Source of the DNA: Schistocerca nitens
Lineage: Eukaryota > Arthropoda > Insecta > Orthoptera > Acrididae
Direction of reading: 5' to 3'
DNA length: 64,000 nucleotides
Assembly: GCF_023898315.1 (NCBI RefSeq)
Contig: NC_064616.1
Span: forward strand, 645,354,974-645,418,973
In this document: positions 9,521 to 22,271 of the stretch, piece after piece
How the letters are laid out: every line of letters begins with the position of its first letter
How positions within the stretch are numbered: the stretch's first letter is position 1
Notes under the pieces: generated by a model
Database searches by the model: none
What the model was told of the DNA's origin: nothing
Seen by the model: the letters and a program-made list of their open reading frames with translations, nothing else
Translations under genes and position numbers: made by a program

Positions 9521-10510
9521 TTCTTCACATGTATGGGGTAGTTTCTTTTTAATTTGCAGCATCCTATTTGTCAATGAAATTGATGGAATATAGTTTAAAC
9601 AAAAGATCGCTAGTAAAAACGTGATGCCCAATGCCAACACCGCCGTTCAGGTCCCGCAAGCATGAGGTGGTAACATCTCTTTCATACACCCGAGAAATCC
9701 CTGCCTAAATATGTGTTCACCTAGGCACCGTTGCTGGCATGATGACGCATATCTGAGATGCAGGTCCAGCGCCAAGAGATGTTTCAATGCTTCCTTTCCT
9801 AGCAATCCTAATGGGACAGCCCATCCATCACTGAATTTACTTGTCAGACTGGTGCTGCTGCCAATGTGGGAGCACCGTCCGCAATTGTTTTCTGCAGATG
9901 ACGCTTTCAGCGGCAAAATACTATTTTGTACACATCGCCATATTGCACTGGCAGTTAAACTGTGCAGAAGTTGTCTACAGATCATCAAATACATGCAAGA
10001 CTCACAATAATACTGGGAACCACAAACATATTTACCAGTGTAACTACAGTTAAATATAACGATTGCTACTGCAGATTGACACCAATCGCTTTACATGTAG
10101 TGTCTCCAATGGACGGCTATGATTCTGGAACGAATCTCAATATCTATAGCACACACAATTTTCCACGTAAAAAACTCTCTCATACCATTGCAGTTATCAT
10201 TGCGGTGAATCTATATGTCCCTCACGATAGGAGACACACTCATTTTCTATGGTCATGCCACAACATAAGCCAGAGTAATATTACACTGCAATATATACAC
10301 ATTTTACACAAACAGTGCAGTTATCCTTTATACCTGTACAGCGCTTTTGGAAGGTGCTGCATCCTCCCAGGATTCTCTCAAACAAGTGTTATGAAGGACA
10401 GGCATCCGGCACTATGTGATAATGAATACCGCACCCGCAGACATAATGCTTGGAAAGACATCATTGATGCTGGTTGGTGTACTGTAATCAACATCACTAT
10501 CGATAGAACA

Positions 10511-10659
10511 ACCGCTACGGTCGCAGGTTCGAATCTTGCCTCGGGCATGGATGTGTGTGATGTCTTTAGGTTAGTTAGGTTTAAATAATTCTAAGTTCTA
10601 GGGGACGGATGACCTCAGACGTTAAGTCCCGTGGTGCTTAGAGCCATTTGAACCATTCT
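10511..10659 (+). repeat. tRNA-derived SINE with target duplication
   Basis: Begins within the tRNA-like head (GTCGCAGGTTCGAATCTTGC, containing a B box) and ends GAGCCATTTGAACCATTC, so the head is 5'-truncated. It is flanked by GATAGAACA at 10502-10510 and 10660-10668. Arm A'' has a single copy of this site near 24213, without the SINE. Confidence 0.9.
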
Positions 10660-11539
10660 GATAGAACAACAAGGAAATTGCGAGGTACGCTTAGGAGTAC
10701 TGATGAGGGGACGTATTGTTACAGCCGTATTGCCCGTCCTGTTTGTACACTATTAGAGGTCTAATTGAACACTTGCTTTGTTATATTGTGCAGCTGTTTA
10801 TGAAATCAATCTATCACCACTTACGTTTCGATATACTTGTCAGTGCATTGAAATCACAATTCACCATATCCAATATATCCTTCTATTATGACTAGGCATA
10901 CGTAATTGTTATTTGTTTTTATGTGAATAGTAGTTTGATTCCTTCCTACGGATGTATGTTGGAACATAAGCCACGGTATCTTTACGTTCAAGTAGCAACA
11001 TGTGCACCGACAATTAAACCTTGCAAAGTGGCCTACAGATCATAAAATACGAAAAGACTCCTACTCAATTACACTGCTCTCCCCTGAGGACAGGAGCTCG
11101 AATATTAGAGCATAAAACCGATCTTCAACCCAGCAATATATCACCGCATACCGTGCCGATGTAGTAAACGTACAATTCCTGTCCTGTGCCATAGAAAAAA
11201 ACACCCCTTTTACATCATTCGTATAGCTATCGACCACCAGACACTCATACATATACCACGAAGACAGACAGCACCGTATATACTCTTTGCAGCACTAGAT
11301 ATTTTCCTGCAGCTGACAGTCACAAGTTATCCACTCTCGACGTGTGACCAGAGCGCCCTCAGCGGACCGAAGTCACTCTCAGAACTGTTCTACAAATTCG
11401 GGCTCGTTTCTCCTCGGCACAAACACGTTACTCTTTCTGGTCTGGACCTGCTTGCTTGCTTGATTGCTTTTCTACACCCATCTCCAGACTCTGGGATTAC
11501 AAGAACACATGTATTTTCGCATGGTTTGCCATAATATTA

Positions 11540-11975
11540 TACCATTTTCGCGGTACTTCTTGATATCAAGCACACAGCAGTATCCTACTCATCGCTCGTG
11601 CAACATAATTCTGAAGATATTGAGTGGAAATTATTTCATAGTATAAATTCTTTCGTTGTAAATCGATAAATTATCATAGACTCAGTTCTACTCGAGGTAC
11701 TCGAAGCATCTGGCTAGTTCAGCTTTCTCTAGGTTCGCTAGTGAGCCAACCCCCCACACCCCAAAATGTTCAACACCCATTGGTTCACGCTAAGATCACG
11801 TAATACTACGTCATCACATCGATATAAGGAATCACTCTCCATAAATCTCATTTCGCATTCCTTGCTAGAATATCCTACCATTTTCGCGGTACTTCTCGAT
11901 ATCAAGCACAGAGCAGTATCCTACCGATCGCGCAATATAATTCCAAAGATATAGACTGGAATTGTTTCTCTAAAA
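11540..11975 (+). repeat. Internal direct duplication in arm A
   Basis: About 11540-11640 and 11875-11975 repeat one another: ACCATTTTCGCGGTACTTCT, then a GATATCAAGCACA/GAGCAGTATCC stretch and an ATAATTC..AAGATAT stretch. Arm A'' has only one copy. The outer edge of arm A' (about 17815) falls inside the extra segment. Confidence 0.75.
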
Positions 11976-13722
11976 ACCCGAAACTTTAGCTAGGTGGGGC
12001 GTGCTGTAAACCACTGACTAACTAGAAACTTGTTACGTCTGCGAAGACATTTACTCGGAAACTCGAAAAAAAAAATATGGAAAACTGATATTTCGACTCG
12101 CTAATACCGATGCCGGTGATATAACAAATTACAAATCACCCCTATAGTTTACAAAGTCAAATAACATGTTTCTCATGTCTAGAGATCCAGCAAAAGTGTC
12201 TTCCATCTGCTAGAAGCATACATCACAGTCGATGTTATCTCAACTAAATAAATACGCGAAATGTGAAGAAGAGGTCAACGGAACAATTTACATGGGCGGG
12301 AATAATGGCCCAGCGAAAACACACATCCATATTGATCTTCTCAAATCTCCACGCGATCACGAAAGCTATCCAACACATACTAAGTATTAGTTCGCTATTC
12401 GGTCGTCTAGAGGACAACGTGGTTAAGACGTCTACAATCCTATGACCCAACAGGTCTCTCCATTCAGACAGATCCTATCGTTAACTGGAAACGTGAACCA
12501 TCCCCATACAGGTCACCAGCACTGCACGCCAAGCACGCACCGGTAGAATCATCATCCTAAGAAATAGGTCACATATATATTTTATCCCTGAACTTACAGC
12601 TAAATGTTATGTTTGCGGTCTCAGTCGAACGACATTCGACAATGAGCGAAGTATCAGAAATACAACCTGTTGACGGCTGTGGCTCTGGAAATAGAAATAT
12701 CAGTATCATTCTTATGACTAGCCCTACTCTTCCCTTTGCTATCACAGTACTCCACCTCAAATCCATACCTTCCTTACAAATGGACATAGTCATTTCCTTT
12801 GCACATGTCGGAACACAAACACATACTTTATAAGCCTGATGCTCAAGGTGAAACTATCACACACCCCCTACTACTAAGTGTAATACTTTGTCAATAACTG
12901 ATCGCTGGCGATACGAATTAATACTGACCGAAAATCAACGATGGGTGGGCATGTCTCATAAGTTTTTCTTGCGAGTGCTACCACCATGTCTTAGAAAAAG
13001 AGGTTTAGTCGTCTTACAAACTGTCATATGGTAAAAAACCCGATCCCAACAACTATTGTATGTTACTATCACAAGCGGTCTTGGTTCGACATGTGCACAC
13101 AAGTATCCATGTTAAAAGCTGTACCGGTTTTATAAATCCACGTGTGGTATTACCTACGAATCATGTGGTTTTTCCAGACAAATACCGAGATGTTGATCGT
13201 AGGAGCGTATATTATCAGACCAGTAGTTTGGTTACACATAACCCACGATGCAACCTCGTCATAAAATCGTTCAATTTTGAAAGTGATTCGGCTAAGGAAC
13301 GTGGTATGAAACCGCTATTTGCAACCCCCTTACGCCGCTGCCACTAGATATTTCGCCAGTATATGTAACGTATTCTGTATCGATACTATGTCAGAGGTTC
13401 TGCGCTGTATCCATTGAGTTATAGGGGATGACTGACAAGGATCACAAACAGTTGTAGATGATGTGCTGATTGAGGTCGTAAGAAATGTACACTAGCTTAT
13501 CAGATCTCGAGTGTTACGCTATCTGCTAGAAATGATATGTATGATTTGGAATCAAGTCTTTCCATTCAACCACGTACCTGCGTTGGATCCTATGGAGAAG
13601 TCCTCTAATGATACAGTCACTAGTGAATCATATTTCTGGCACTGTCGTATCTCGAAACGAGCCAACTTTCTCGAACCTGTCTGCTCCAGTAATACTCCAA
13701 CATGGTTTTAGGTAGCCCCTAC

Positions 13723-15640
13723 GACCAGAAGTAGTCCACTAAATTCCACGTCTCGTGAATGAATGGAGCTTACCGAGTCCTCACCCATCCAAGTGCACAA
13801 GATTTCTCGAGATTCGCCCATGTCGAGGAGGTTAGCACTCCTTATCGATGTATAGTGACAGATTTGAAAGTGTCGTGATGTAAAAGCTGATGGTTAAGGA
13901 GAACAAGAAACAGACGATTTTTATGCGCGATGAAGCTCCAGGCGGATAGAGTACGACGCATTTTTACGTAAATCAACCAAGCTATCAATTTTAAATTTTT
14001 ATTCCAGAGTCTAGCATCAGTACCTGGAAGGTATTGGTAAGATGGTTCAAATGGCTCTGAGCACTATGCGACTTAACTTCTGAGATCATCAGTCGCCTAG
14101 AACTTAGAACTAATTAAACCCAACTAACCTAAGGACATCACACACATCCATGCCCGAGGCAGGATTCGAACCTGCGACCGTAGCGGTCGCTCGGTTCCAG
14201 ACTGTAGCGCCTAGAACCGCACGGCCACTCCGGCCGGCCTATTGCTAAGAGAGAACATAAACACATACACTCCTAAGGCTACGACGTTCTGCACTTAAAA
14301 CGGGCTAATATGTTAGATCGCTTGCGTTTCCGACCTATCAGTCGTATGGAATGTAGCGCTGTTAACATTCCAGTGTAAGAAATATATTTCAAGCGCAAGA
14401 TATACATCCTTCTTCCAGATTTTTCTACCACAAACTATGTTACCGAACCGTGAAACGAAAAAACTAATGCCTTAAAACATCTGCTTTCTGGAGATGTATA
14501 GCGTCCACTCTTCACATCTGATCACAGTTCAGAAATTATACTATGCCTGCTTAAGCCCTATATAAAATGATCGTTAGTAACAGGGAATACCTCTTACAAG
14601 GAAATAGATAAACGCATAGCAGCAGCGTCCGACATGTGAAAATTACAGGTCATTTCGCCACTAACACTGTAAACAGCATATCTGTCAGGTAAATATATAC
14701 ATGGGGATTGCAGTGCCTCACAAGCACCTATCGCTAACTTAGTTATGAAGCTGAAGTCTTGATTTTACACCCAAGATACGACAAGGGGGTGGAGTACATT
14801 GCATAAATCATAGTTCGTTTGGAGGAATGTTTTATGTTTCATCACACATGAGATGGAAATCCTCTAATGACCGGCATGTTTACCGTTAACGATCACAAGT
14901 AGGCAGTGTTTTAAACCACATACAGAACACGTGGCTGTATATGAGTACAACGCGACTGATGCATCCTGACAGAACAGTGGAAAAATTGACCTGCAGCAAC
15001 TTCTCCCTCTCTAGAATGCATCATCAGTCCACCATTAAATCGTATCTCGTTACAGCTCCATCTCAGTCGATCACCCCATCCACTCTCTGTTATCCTTTAA
15101 CACAGAAGCATGTAAGTTTAGAGGATGATGGTTCTCTGTCTTCCTGAAAAGCGCCAAATATAGAAGCCAACTCGCATGTATCAGTGGTACCCCAATAGAC
15201 ATACAGTATAATGGTGCCTCGACGGAGAAAAATTAACTACTTCCCTGATTCCCTTCGCTTCCATGTCGAAGTTTCCTAGATTCCTCTTGCTGCCGCGTAC
15301 TTATTCCCATGTACAAATTGTTCTGCGCGACCAGGAAGATACGCAAGTACTTCCTCATTTTCCGCACATTTTGGTGTATATTCGGTCAATTTATACCTAT
15401 TCCCCCGTCATTTTTCGCAATTCTATCGATTTTATGTCAGATCTCTCCATGGGATCATGACATAACCTCTCGTTCCGTCTTCTAAAATTGCCTCTAAATG
15501 TAGCACATCTGCCCACACCTATCCCAAATACACTGATCGGGAGTCGTAGTTATAGCACTGTAGTCGATTGTATCCAGTCGCCCCCACATTTGGAGAGCGT
15601 CTGCTCTGTTTTCTGTACATATGTATATCTCCGACTTCTA
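13723..15640. other. Spacer between arms A and A'
   Basis: About 1.9 kb with no convincing gene. It contains one SINE (14043-14239). Short frames at 14941-15147 and 15263-15460 show no known motif. It would form the loop if A and A' paired as a hairpin. Confidence 0.5.
14043..14239 (-). repeat. Full-length tRNA-derived SINE with target duplication
   Basis: On the minus strand it runs from GCCGGCCGGAGTGGCCGTGC, through a tRNA-like head with B box GGTTCGAATCC, to GAGCCATTTGAACCA. The flanks TATTGGTAAGA (14032-14042) and TATTGCTAAGA (14240-14250) are an 11-base target duplication with one mismatch. Confidence 0.9.
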
Positions 15641-17815
15641 CTCATTTCCGACTTACATTGGAACAATCACATGCCTAAAGATACAGGGATGTTAGTGTAG
15701 AGTCCGAGGAGTTGTTGCAAGATCCATAGGGGCTACCTAAAACTATGTCGGAGTATTACTGTAGCAGACAGGTTCGAGAAAGTTGGCTCGTTTCGAGATA
15801 CGACAGTGCCAGAAATATGATTCACTAGTGGCTGTAATCATTAGAGGACTTTTCCATAGGATCCAACGCAGGTACGTGGTTGAATGGAAAGACTTGATTC
15901 CAAATCATACATATCATTTCTAGCAGATAGCGTAACACTCGAGATCTGATAAGCTAGTGTACATTTCTTACGACCTCAATCAGCACACCATCTACAACTG
16001 TTTGTGATCCTTGTCAGTCATCCCCTATAACTCAATGGATACAGCGCAGAACCTCTGACATAGTATCGATACAGAATACGTTACATATACTGGCGAAATA
16101 TCTAGTGGCAGCGGCGTAAGGGGGTTGCAAATAGCGGTTTCATACCACGTTCCTTAGCCGAATCACTTTCAAAATTGAACGATTTTATGACGAGGTTGCA
16201 TCGTGGGTTATGTGTAACCAAACTACTGGTCTGATAATATACGCTCCTACGATCACCATCTCGGTATTTGTCTGGAAAAACCACATGATTCGTAGGTAAT
16301 ACCACACGTGGATTTATAAAACCGGTACAGCTTTTAACATGGATACTTGTGTGCACATGTCGAACCAAGACCGCTTGTGATAGTAACATACAATAGTTGT
16401 TGGGATCGGGTTTTTTACCATATGACAGTTTGTAAGACGATTAAACCTCTTTTTCTAAGACATGGTGGTAGCACTCGCAAGAAAAACTTATGAGACATGC
16501 CCACCCATCGTTGATTTTCGGTCAGTATTAATTCGTATCGCCAGCGATCAGTTATTGACAAAGTATTACACTTAGTAGTAGGGGGTGTGTGATAGTTTCA
16601 CCTTGAGCATCAGGCTTATAAAGTATGTGTTTGTGTTCCGACATGTGCAAAGGAAATGACTATGTCCATTTGTAAGGAAGGTATGGATTTGAGGTGGAGT
16701 ACTGTGATAGCAAAGGGAAGAGTAGGGCTAGTCATAAGAATGATACTGATATTTCTATTTCCAGAGCCACAGCCGTCAACAGGTTGTATTTCTGATACTT
16801 CGCTCATTGTCGAATGTCGTTCGACTGAGACCGCAAACATAACATTTAGCTGTAAGTTCAGGGATAAAATATATATGTGACCTATTTCTTAGGATGATGA
16901 TTCTACCGGTGCGTGGGCGTGCAATGCTGGTGACCTGTATGGGGATGGTTCACGTTTCCAGTTAACGATAGGATCTGTCTGAATGGAGAGACCTGTTGGG
17001 TCATAGGATTGTAGACGTCTTAACCACGTTGTCTTCTAGACGACCGAATAGCGAACTAATACTTAGTATGTGTTGGATAGCTTTCGTGATCGCGTGGAGA
17101 TTTGAGAAGATCAATATGGATGTGTGTTTTCGCTGGGCCATTATTCCCGCCCATGTAAATTGTTCCGTTGACCTCTTCTTCACATTTCGCGTATTTATTT
17201 AGTTGAGATAACATCAACTGTGATGTATGCTTCTAGCAGATGGAAGACACTTTTGCTGGATCTCTAGACATGAGAAACATGTTATTTGACTTTGTAAACT
17301 ATAGGGGTGATTTGTAATTTGTTATATCACCGGCATCGGTATTAGCGAGTCGAAATATCAGTTTTCCATATTTTTTTTTCGAGTTTCCGAGTAAATGTCT
17401 TCGCAGACGTAACAAGTTTCTAGTTAGTCAGTGGTTTACAGCACGCCCCACCTAGCTAAAGTTTCGGGTTTTTAGAGAAACAATTCCAGTCTATATCTTT
17501 GGAATTATATTGCGCGATCGGTAGGATACTGCTCTGTGCTTGATATCGAGAAGTACCGCGAAAATGGTAGGATATTCTAGCAAGGAATGCGAAATGAGAT
17601 TTATGGAGAGTGATTCCTTATATAGATGTGATGACGTAGTATTACGTGATCTTAGCGTGAACCAATGGGTGTTGAACATTTTGGGGTGTGGGGGATGGGC
17701 TCACTAGCGATACTAGTGACTGAAAGCTGAACCAGCCAGATGCTTCCAGTACTTCAAGGAGAACTGAGTCTATGATAATTTATCGATTTACAGCGACAGA
17801 ATTCATACTATGAGT
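15640..17815 (-). repeat. Arm A', near-identical inverted copy of the end of arm A
   Basis: Its part 15728-17815 is the reverse complement of about 11650-13722. Chance frames of 206, 225 and 288 bases translate the same in both copies, apart from one residue in the longest, so divergence is very low. It also shares about 90 extra bases (15640-15727) with arm A'' (19790-19875), a segment arm A lacks. It is therefore a copy of the same unit, cut off at 17815. Confidence 0.88.
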
Positions 17816-18389
17816 GAAGATGCTATTTGGAATACACACTGGATGATGTTGAATGCAGCCTTTGAATCTGAAGTCGTTATGTGTATATTACGAACTCATC
17901 TGAGGAGGATGCAGTTAGATATATTCTTGACCAAGGCTTTATTGCATCTCACTCAAAGTCTGTGAGCTTAGTGATTTTTTCGAATGTGAACGCTATGTAC
18001 ATGTATTTACGGGTTGCTGATATTAAGACTACTGTTTGTTAGATTTAGTTCAGCTTCGTAAAAGCTGAAGGAAATGATTTAGAAAGTGTTGAGATGATAA
18101 AACAGTGATTTTTTTTAGTATTTAGGAACAGTGTAAAGCAGAAAAGATGAAATTCTGGGCCATTTTTGTAAACAGCTTATGCTAGGGCAGGAATTTGTCT
18201 ATGGAAACATCAAGAAAGTGAACGCAAAGTATTTCTGGGACACTATAGAATTTCCGAGAACTCAACTTGGGTCATATTTTTACATAGTGATGTGACTTGT
18301 AAACTTTGTAAGATGCGCGCTTTGCGAGCGATGCGTCAGTTGCATGTCACACGTGTTCCATTAGAATCGCTAGAAGTCTGGAACACGAT

Positions 18390-18725
18390 CCGTGACGTCA
18401 GTATGCGCATGTGGGCTAGACACTGCGATGTCAGTATGCATGCGGGCTATACACATCAGATGTGTCCCGTTAGAATCGCGAAAGAGAGAAAGCGGTCGAA
18501 CAGATGAGGGGGATGATAGTGTCCTCTGGTGGTAGTACTATGTACTAGGCCTGGACCTCGTGGTGAACACACTGTTTCCCACCATCTTGGATAATGGTAC
18601 CTGCGTCATCAGCTGATGTCATGGCAGCCATCTTGGATTATGTCACGGAATGGATGACAGTGCCCTTTGGTGGCAGTACTGTGTACTAGGTCAGTTGGAC
18701 TCTGGACCTCATGGCGAACACACTG
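18390..18725 (+). repeat. Paired short tandem repeats in the inner spacer
   Basis: GTCAGTATGCGCATGTGGGC (about 18397) recurs as GTCAGTATGCATGCGGGC (about 18431). GTCCTCTGGTGGTAGTACTA (about 18521) recurs as GCCCTTTGGTGGCAGTACTG (about 18662), each followed by TGTACTAGG..TGGACCTC..GAACACACTG. CCATCTTGGAT occurs twice (about 18582, 18630). TGACGTCA at about 18392 and ATCAGCTGAT at about 18608 are palindromes. Confidence 0.7.
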
Positions 18726-18794
18726 GATGGCTGCACTGGATCAAATTGTTTAAATAAAGACTGGTGCATGATTTCGAGAGCTGACGATTAGCAA

Positions 18795-19010
18795 GGATGT
18801 TTGCAGAGCACTCTTAGATGGATTATTATTTCGAAGATTTACGAGTTGTTTGGGTCTCTGGACACAAATGTATTTCATTATTTTACGAGTGGTTTGCAGG
18901 TCTGTAGGCTGTGCAATGCATTATTTTTGGAGTTTACAATTGGCAAGTGCATGTGCAGAGCATTATACATGGGTTATTTAGGAGTAGCTTGCAGGTCTGT
19001 ATGCTGTGTC
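18795..19010 (+). repeat. Imperfect tandem repeats with CAGGTCTGTA motif
   Basis: TTTGCAGGTCTGTAGGCTGT (about 18893) and CTTGCAGGTCTGTATGCTGT (about 18986) repeat, as do TTGCAGAGCACT (about 18801) and GTGCAGAGCATT (about 18954). The unit is near 90 bases. No function can be read. Confidence 0.6.
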
Positions 19011-21036
19011 GTCAATCACTTCCGGACAACTCTCCACAACACCACCAAGTTCTTTCAGTTTCCTTATGTTGTAACTGTCTTTTATTTAAAATCATCCAGT
19101 GTGTGTGGTGTGTTATGGTAGCTGCAGTAAAAACATGATTTACACCATGCGACATCTAGTTTTCTATGAGAGGCAATGGAACAGAACGTGTTAGTGTTAC
19201 TTTAGAGCCTGACACAGACAAAAACAAAATGTGTGACAGTGTGGAAAACGTGTTACGGCAGAAAAAAACAATGTTTCAAACAACGACACAGGGTCACAGG
19301 GAGCATCTCTTGCGACTTCCAGTATGGTGGGATATGGTCATCCTGCTGCAGTACAGATGATGAAACTTTTGTGCGGGGATCAGTACCTGTATATTTAATA
19401 GGATGCAGTATTTCTTTTCGGTATATGGGAGGAGAGAGATGCAGTAATAATCTTATCGAGTTCTCTATCGCATGAAGTTAGTGGAGCTTTTATACTTCGT
19501 AATTCTTCTCTTGTGGATGGTACAGAATAACGACGACAGAATTTTGAGGTGATCGACATGAATGGGCTCTGAGGGACCTGGATCTGTAGTACCTGCTTGT
19601 AGTTTGGTGAAGCACCACATCCAGTAGCAAAATCCATGTTTTTGCCCCAGTTCCCGTACTGTCTTTTATACTACCTCGTACTGCAGGAGCAGGCTTCGTT
19701 TCCATAGAATGGTCAAAACATAGTTCTGTCGCAGTAACTCAGCTTCACCTGTTTCTACATCGGTTGCAGAAGGTGGAAGATACAGCTTTCTCTGATTTAC
19801 ATTGGAATGATCACATGCACAAAGCTGCAGGGACAGTAGCGTAGAGTCTGAGGGTAGTTGCAAGATGCATAGGGGGTACCTAAAACCATGTTGAAAATTT
19901 ACTGTAGCAGATAGGTTAGAGAAAGGTGGCTCGTTTCGAGATACGACAAGGCCAGAAATATGAATCACTAGTGGCTGTAATCGTTAAAGGACTTCTCCCT
20001 AGGATCCAACGCAGGTACGTGGTTGAATCGAAAGACTTGATTCCAAATCATAGACATCATTTCTACCAAAATTGTAGCACTAGAGTTATGAAAAGCTAGA
20101 GTACATTACTTACGGCCTCAATCAGCGCACCATCTACTACTTTTTGTGATCCTTCTCAACCAGTCACCGCCTATAACTCAGTGGATATAGCGCAGAACGT
20201 CTGACATGGCATCGAGATAGAATGCATTACAAATACTGGAGAAATATATCGTAGTGCCGGCGTGAGGGAGTTACAAATACTGGTTTCATACCATGCTCCT
20301 TAGCCGAATCACTTTCAAAACGCGGTAATTTTATCATGAGGGTGCACAGTCAGTGACGTGTAACCACACTGCTGGTCTGATAATACACACTCCGGCGATC
20401 ATCGTCTATACTCAGTGTGATGGTATTTGTCTGGAAAAACCACGTTATTCATAGGTAAAATGCCATACATGGATTTCTATATCCGGCATAGCTTTTAACA
20501 TGGGTACTTGTGTGCACCTGTAAAACCAAGACCACATGTGATGGTAATATGATTGTGTTTTTGATAACATATAGCGGTTTGTAAGACGATAACGTCTCTC
20601 TTTCTAAGACACAGTGGTAGCACTTGCAAGAAAAACTTATAAGACATGTCCACGCATCGTTGATTTTCAGTCAGTATTATTTCGGATCGTCAGCAATCAG
20701 TTATTGACGAAGAATTATACTTAGTAGCAGGGGGTGCGTGATAGGTTTGCCTTGAGCATCAGGCTTATAAAGTATGTGTTTGTGTTCCAACATGTGCAAA
20801 GGAAATACACTACTGGCCATTAAAATTGCTACACCACGAAGATGACGTGCTACGGACGCGAAATTTAACCGACAGGAAGAAGATGCTGTGATATGCAAAT
20901 GATTAGCTTTTCATAGCATTCACACAAGGTTGGCGATGGTGGCGATACCTACAACGTGCTGACATGGGAAAAGTTTCCAACCAATTTCTCATACGCAAAC
21001 AGCAGTTGACCGGCGTTGCCCTGGTGAAACGTTGCT

Positions 21037-22271
21037 GTGATGCCCCGTGTAAGGAGGAGAAATGCTTACCATCACGTTTCCGACTTTGATAAAGGTCGGA
21101 TTGTAGCCTATCGCGATTGCGGTTTGTCGTATCGCGACATTGCTGCTCGCGTTGGTCCTGTTAGCAGAATATGGAATCGGTGGGTTCAGAGGGTAATACG
21201 GAATACCGTGCTGGATCCCAACGGCCTCGTATCACTAGCAGTTAAGATGACAGGCATCTTATCCGCATGGCTGTAACGGATCATGCAGCCACGTCTCGAT
21301 CCCTGAGACAACAGATGGGGACGTTTGCAAGACAACAACCGTCTGCACGAACAGTTCGACGACGTTTGCAGCAGCATGAACTATCAGCTCGAAGACCATG
21401 GCTGTGGTTACCCATGACGCTGCATCACAAAATGGTTCAAATGGCTCTGAGCACTATGGGACTCAACTGCTGAGGTCATGAGTCCCCTAGAACTTAGAAC
21501 TAGTTAAACCTAACTAACCTAAGGACATCACAAACATCCATGCCCGAGGCAGGATTCGAACCCGCGACCGTAGCGGTCTCGCAGTTCCAGACTGCAGCGC
21601 CTTTAACCGCACGGCCACTTCGGCCGGCGCTGCATCACATACAGGAGCACCTGCGATGGTGTCCTCATCGACGAACTTGGGTGCACGAAAGGCAAAACGT
21701 CGTTTTTTCGGATGAATCTTGGTTCTGTTTACAGCATTATGATGGTCGCATCTGTGTTTGGCGACATCGCGGTGAACGCACATTGGAAGCGTGTATTCGT
21801 CATCGCCATACTGGCATATCACCCGGCGTGATGGTATGGGTGCCATTGGTTACACGTCTCGGTCGACTCTTGTTCGCATTGACGGCACTTTAAACAGTGG
21901 ACGTTACATTTCAGATGTGTTACGACCCGTGGCTCTACCCTTCATTCGATCCCTGCGAAACTCTACATTTCAGCAGGATAATGCATGACCGCATGTTGCA
22001 GGTCCTGTAGGGGCCTTTCTGGATACAGAAAATTTTCGACTGCTGCCCTGGCCAGCACATTCTCCAGATCTCTCACTAATTGAAATCGTCTGGTCAATGG
22101 TGGCCGAGCAATTGGCTCATCACAATACGCCAGTCACTACTCTTGATGAACTGTGGTATTGAAGCTGCATGGGCAGCTGTACCCGTACACGCCATCCAAG
22201 TTCTGTTTGACTCGATGCCCATGCGTATCAAGGCCGTTATTACGGCCAGAGGTGGTTGTTCTGGGTACTGA
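21037..22271 (+). pseudogene. Tc1-like DD34E transposase, broken
   Basis: The ATG at 21037 starts MPRVRRRNAYHHVSDFDKGR, then GLSYRDIAARV, a paired-type helix-turn-helix for binding the terminal repeats. Frames then shift near 21180-21290. RQQPSARTVRRRLQQHELSA is the second DNA-binding part. A SINE interrupts at 21430. VVFSDESW carries the first Asp (about 21690), FQQDNA the second (about 21970, followed directly by an in-frame TGA), and PAHSPDLSLIEIVW the final Glu (about 22080). All three catalytic residues are still encoded, but frameshifts, a stop and the SINE inactivate it. Confidence 0.88.
21430..21627 (-). repeat. tRNA-derived SINE nested in the Tc1 element
   Basis: Same family as 14043-14239, full length. 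It is flanked by a 12-base target duplication CGCTGCATCACA at 21418-21429 and 21628-21639. The transposase frame continues logically across the joined duplication, so the SINE came after the Tc1 insertion. Confidence 0.95.

Larger units (their letters stand above)
8195..13722 (+). repeat. Arm A of a large inverted repeat
   Basis: From AGTAGTGGG at about 8196 to GGTAGCCCCTAC at about 13722 this DNA recurs, reverse-complemented, at 19790-26217 (arm A''). Its last 2 kb also recurs at 15728-17815 (arm A'). In a 330-base sample (9962-10290 against 24503-24832) I count about 14 differences; towards the inner end the match to A'' is visibly weaker. The match to A' is nearly perfect. No frame here carries a recognisable domain. 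Two SINEs (8977-9186, 10511-10659) interrupt A only. It could be one end of a giant element with long terminal inverted repeats, or a segmental inverted duplication. Confidence 0.85.
17816..19789. other. Spacer between arms A' and A''
   Basis: Nearly 2 kb without a recognised gene. Frames at 18292-18507, 18801-19121 and 18911-19138 read through iterated repeats and have no domain I know. Confidence 0.5.

Noticed and set aside
9962-10588. Longest frame in arm A (208 codons)
   Set aside because: It runs into a SINE at 10511, has no domain, and its conservation with A'' shows no excess of silent changes.
12244-13347. Several frames of 60-95 codons repeated identically in A and A'
   Set aside because: Identity follows from the near-identical DNA. 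Overlapping frames on both strands are kept equally, and A'' breaks them.
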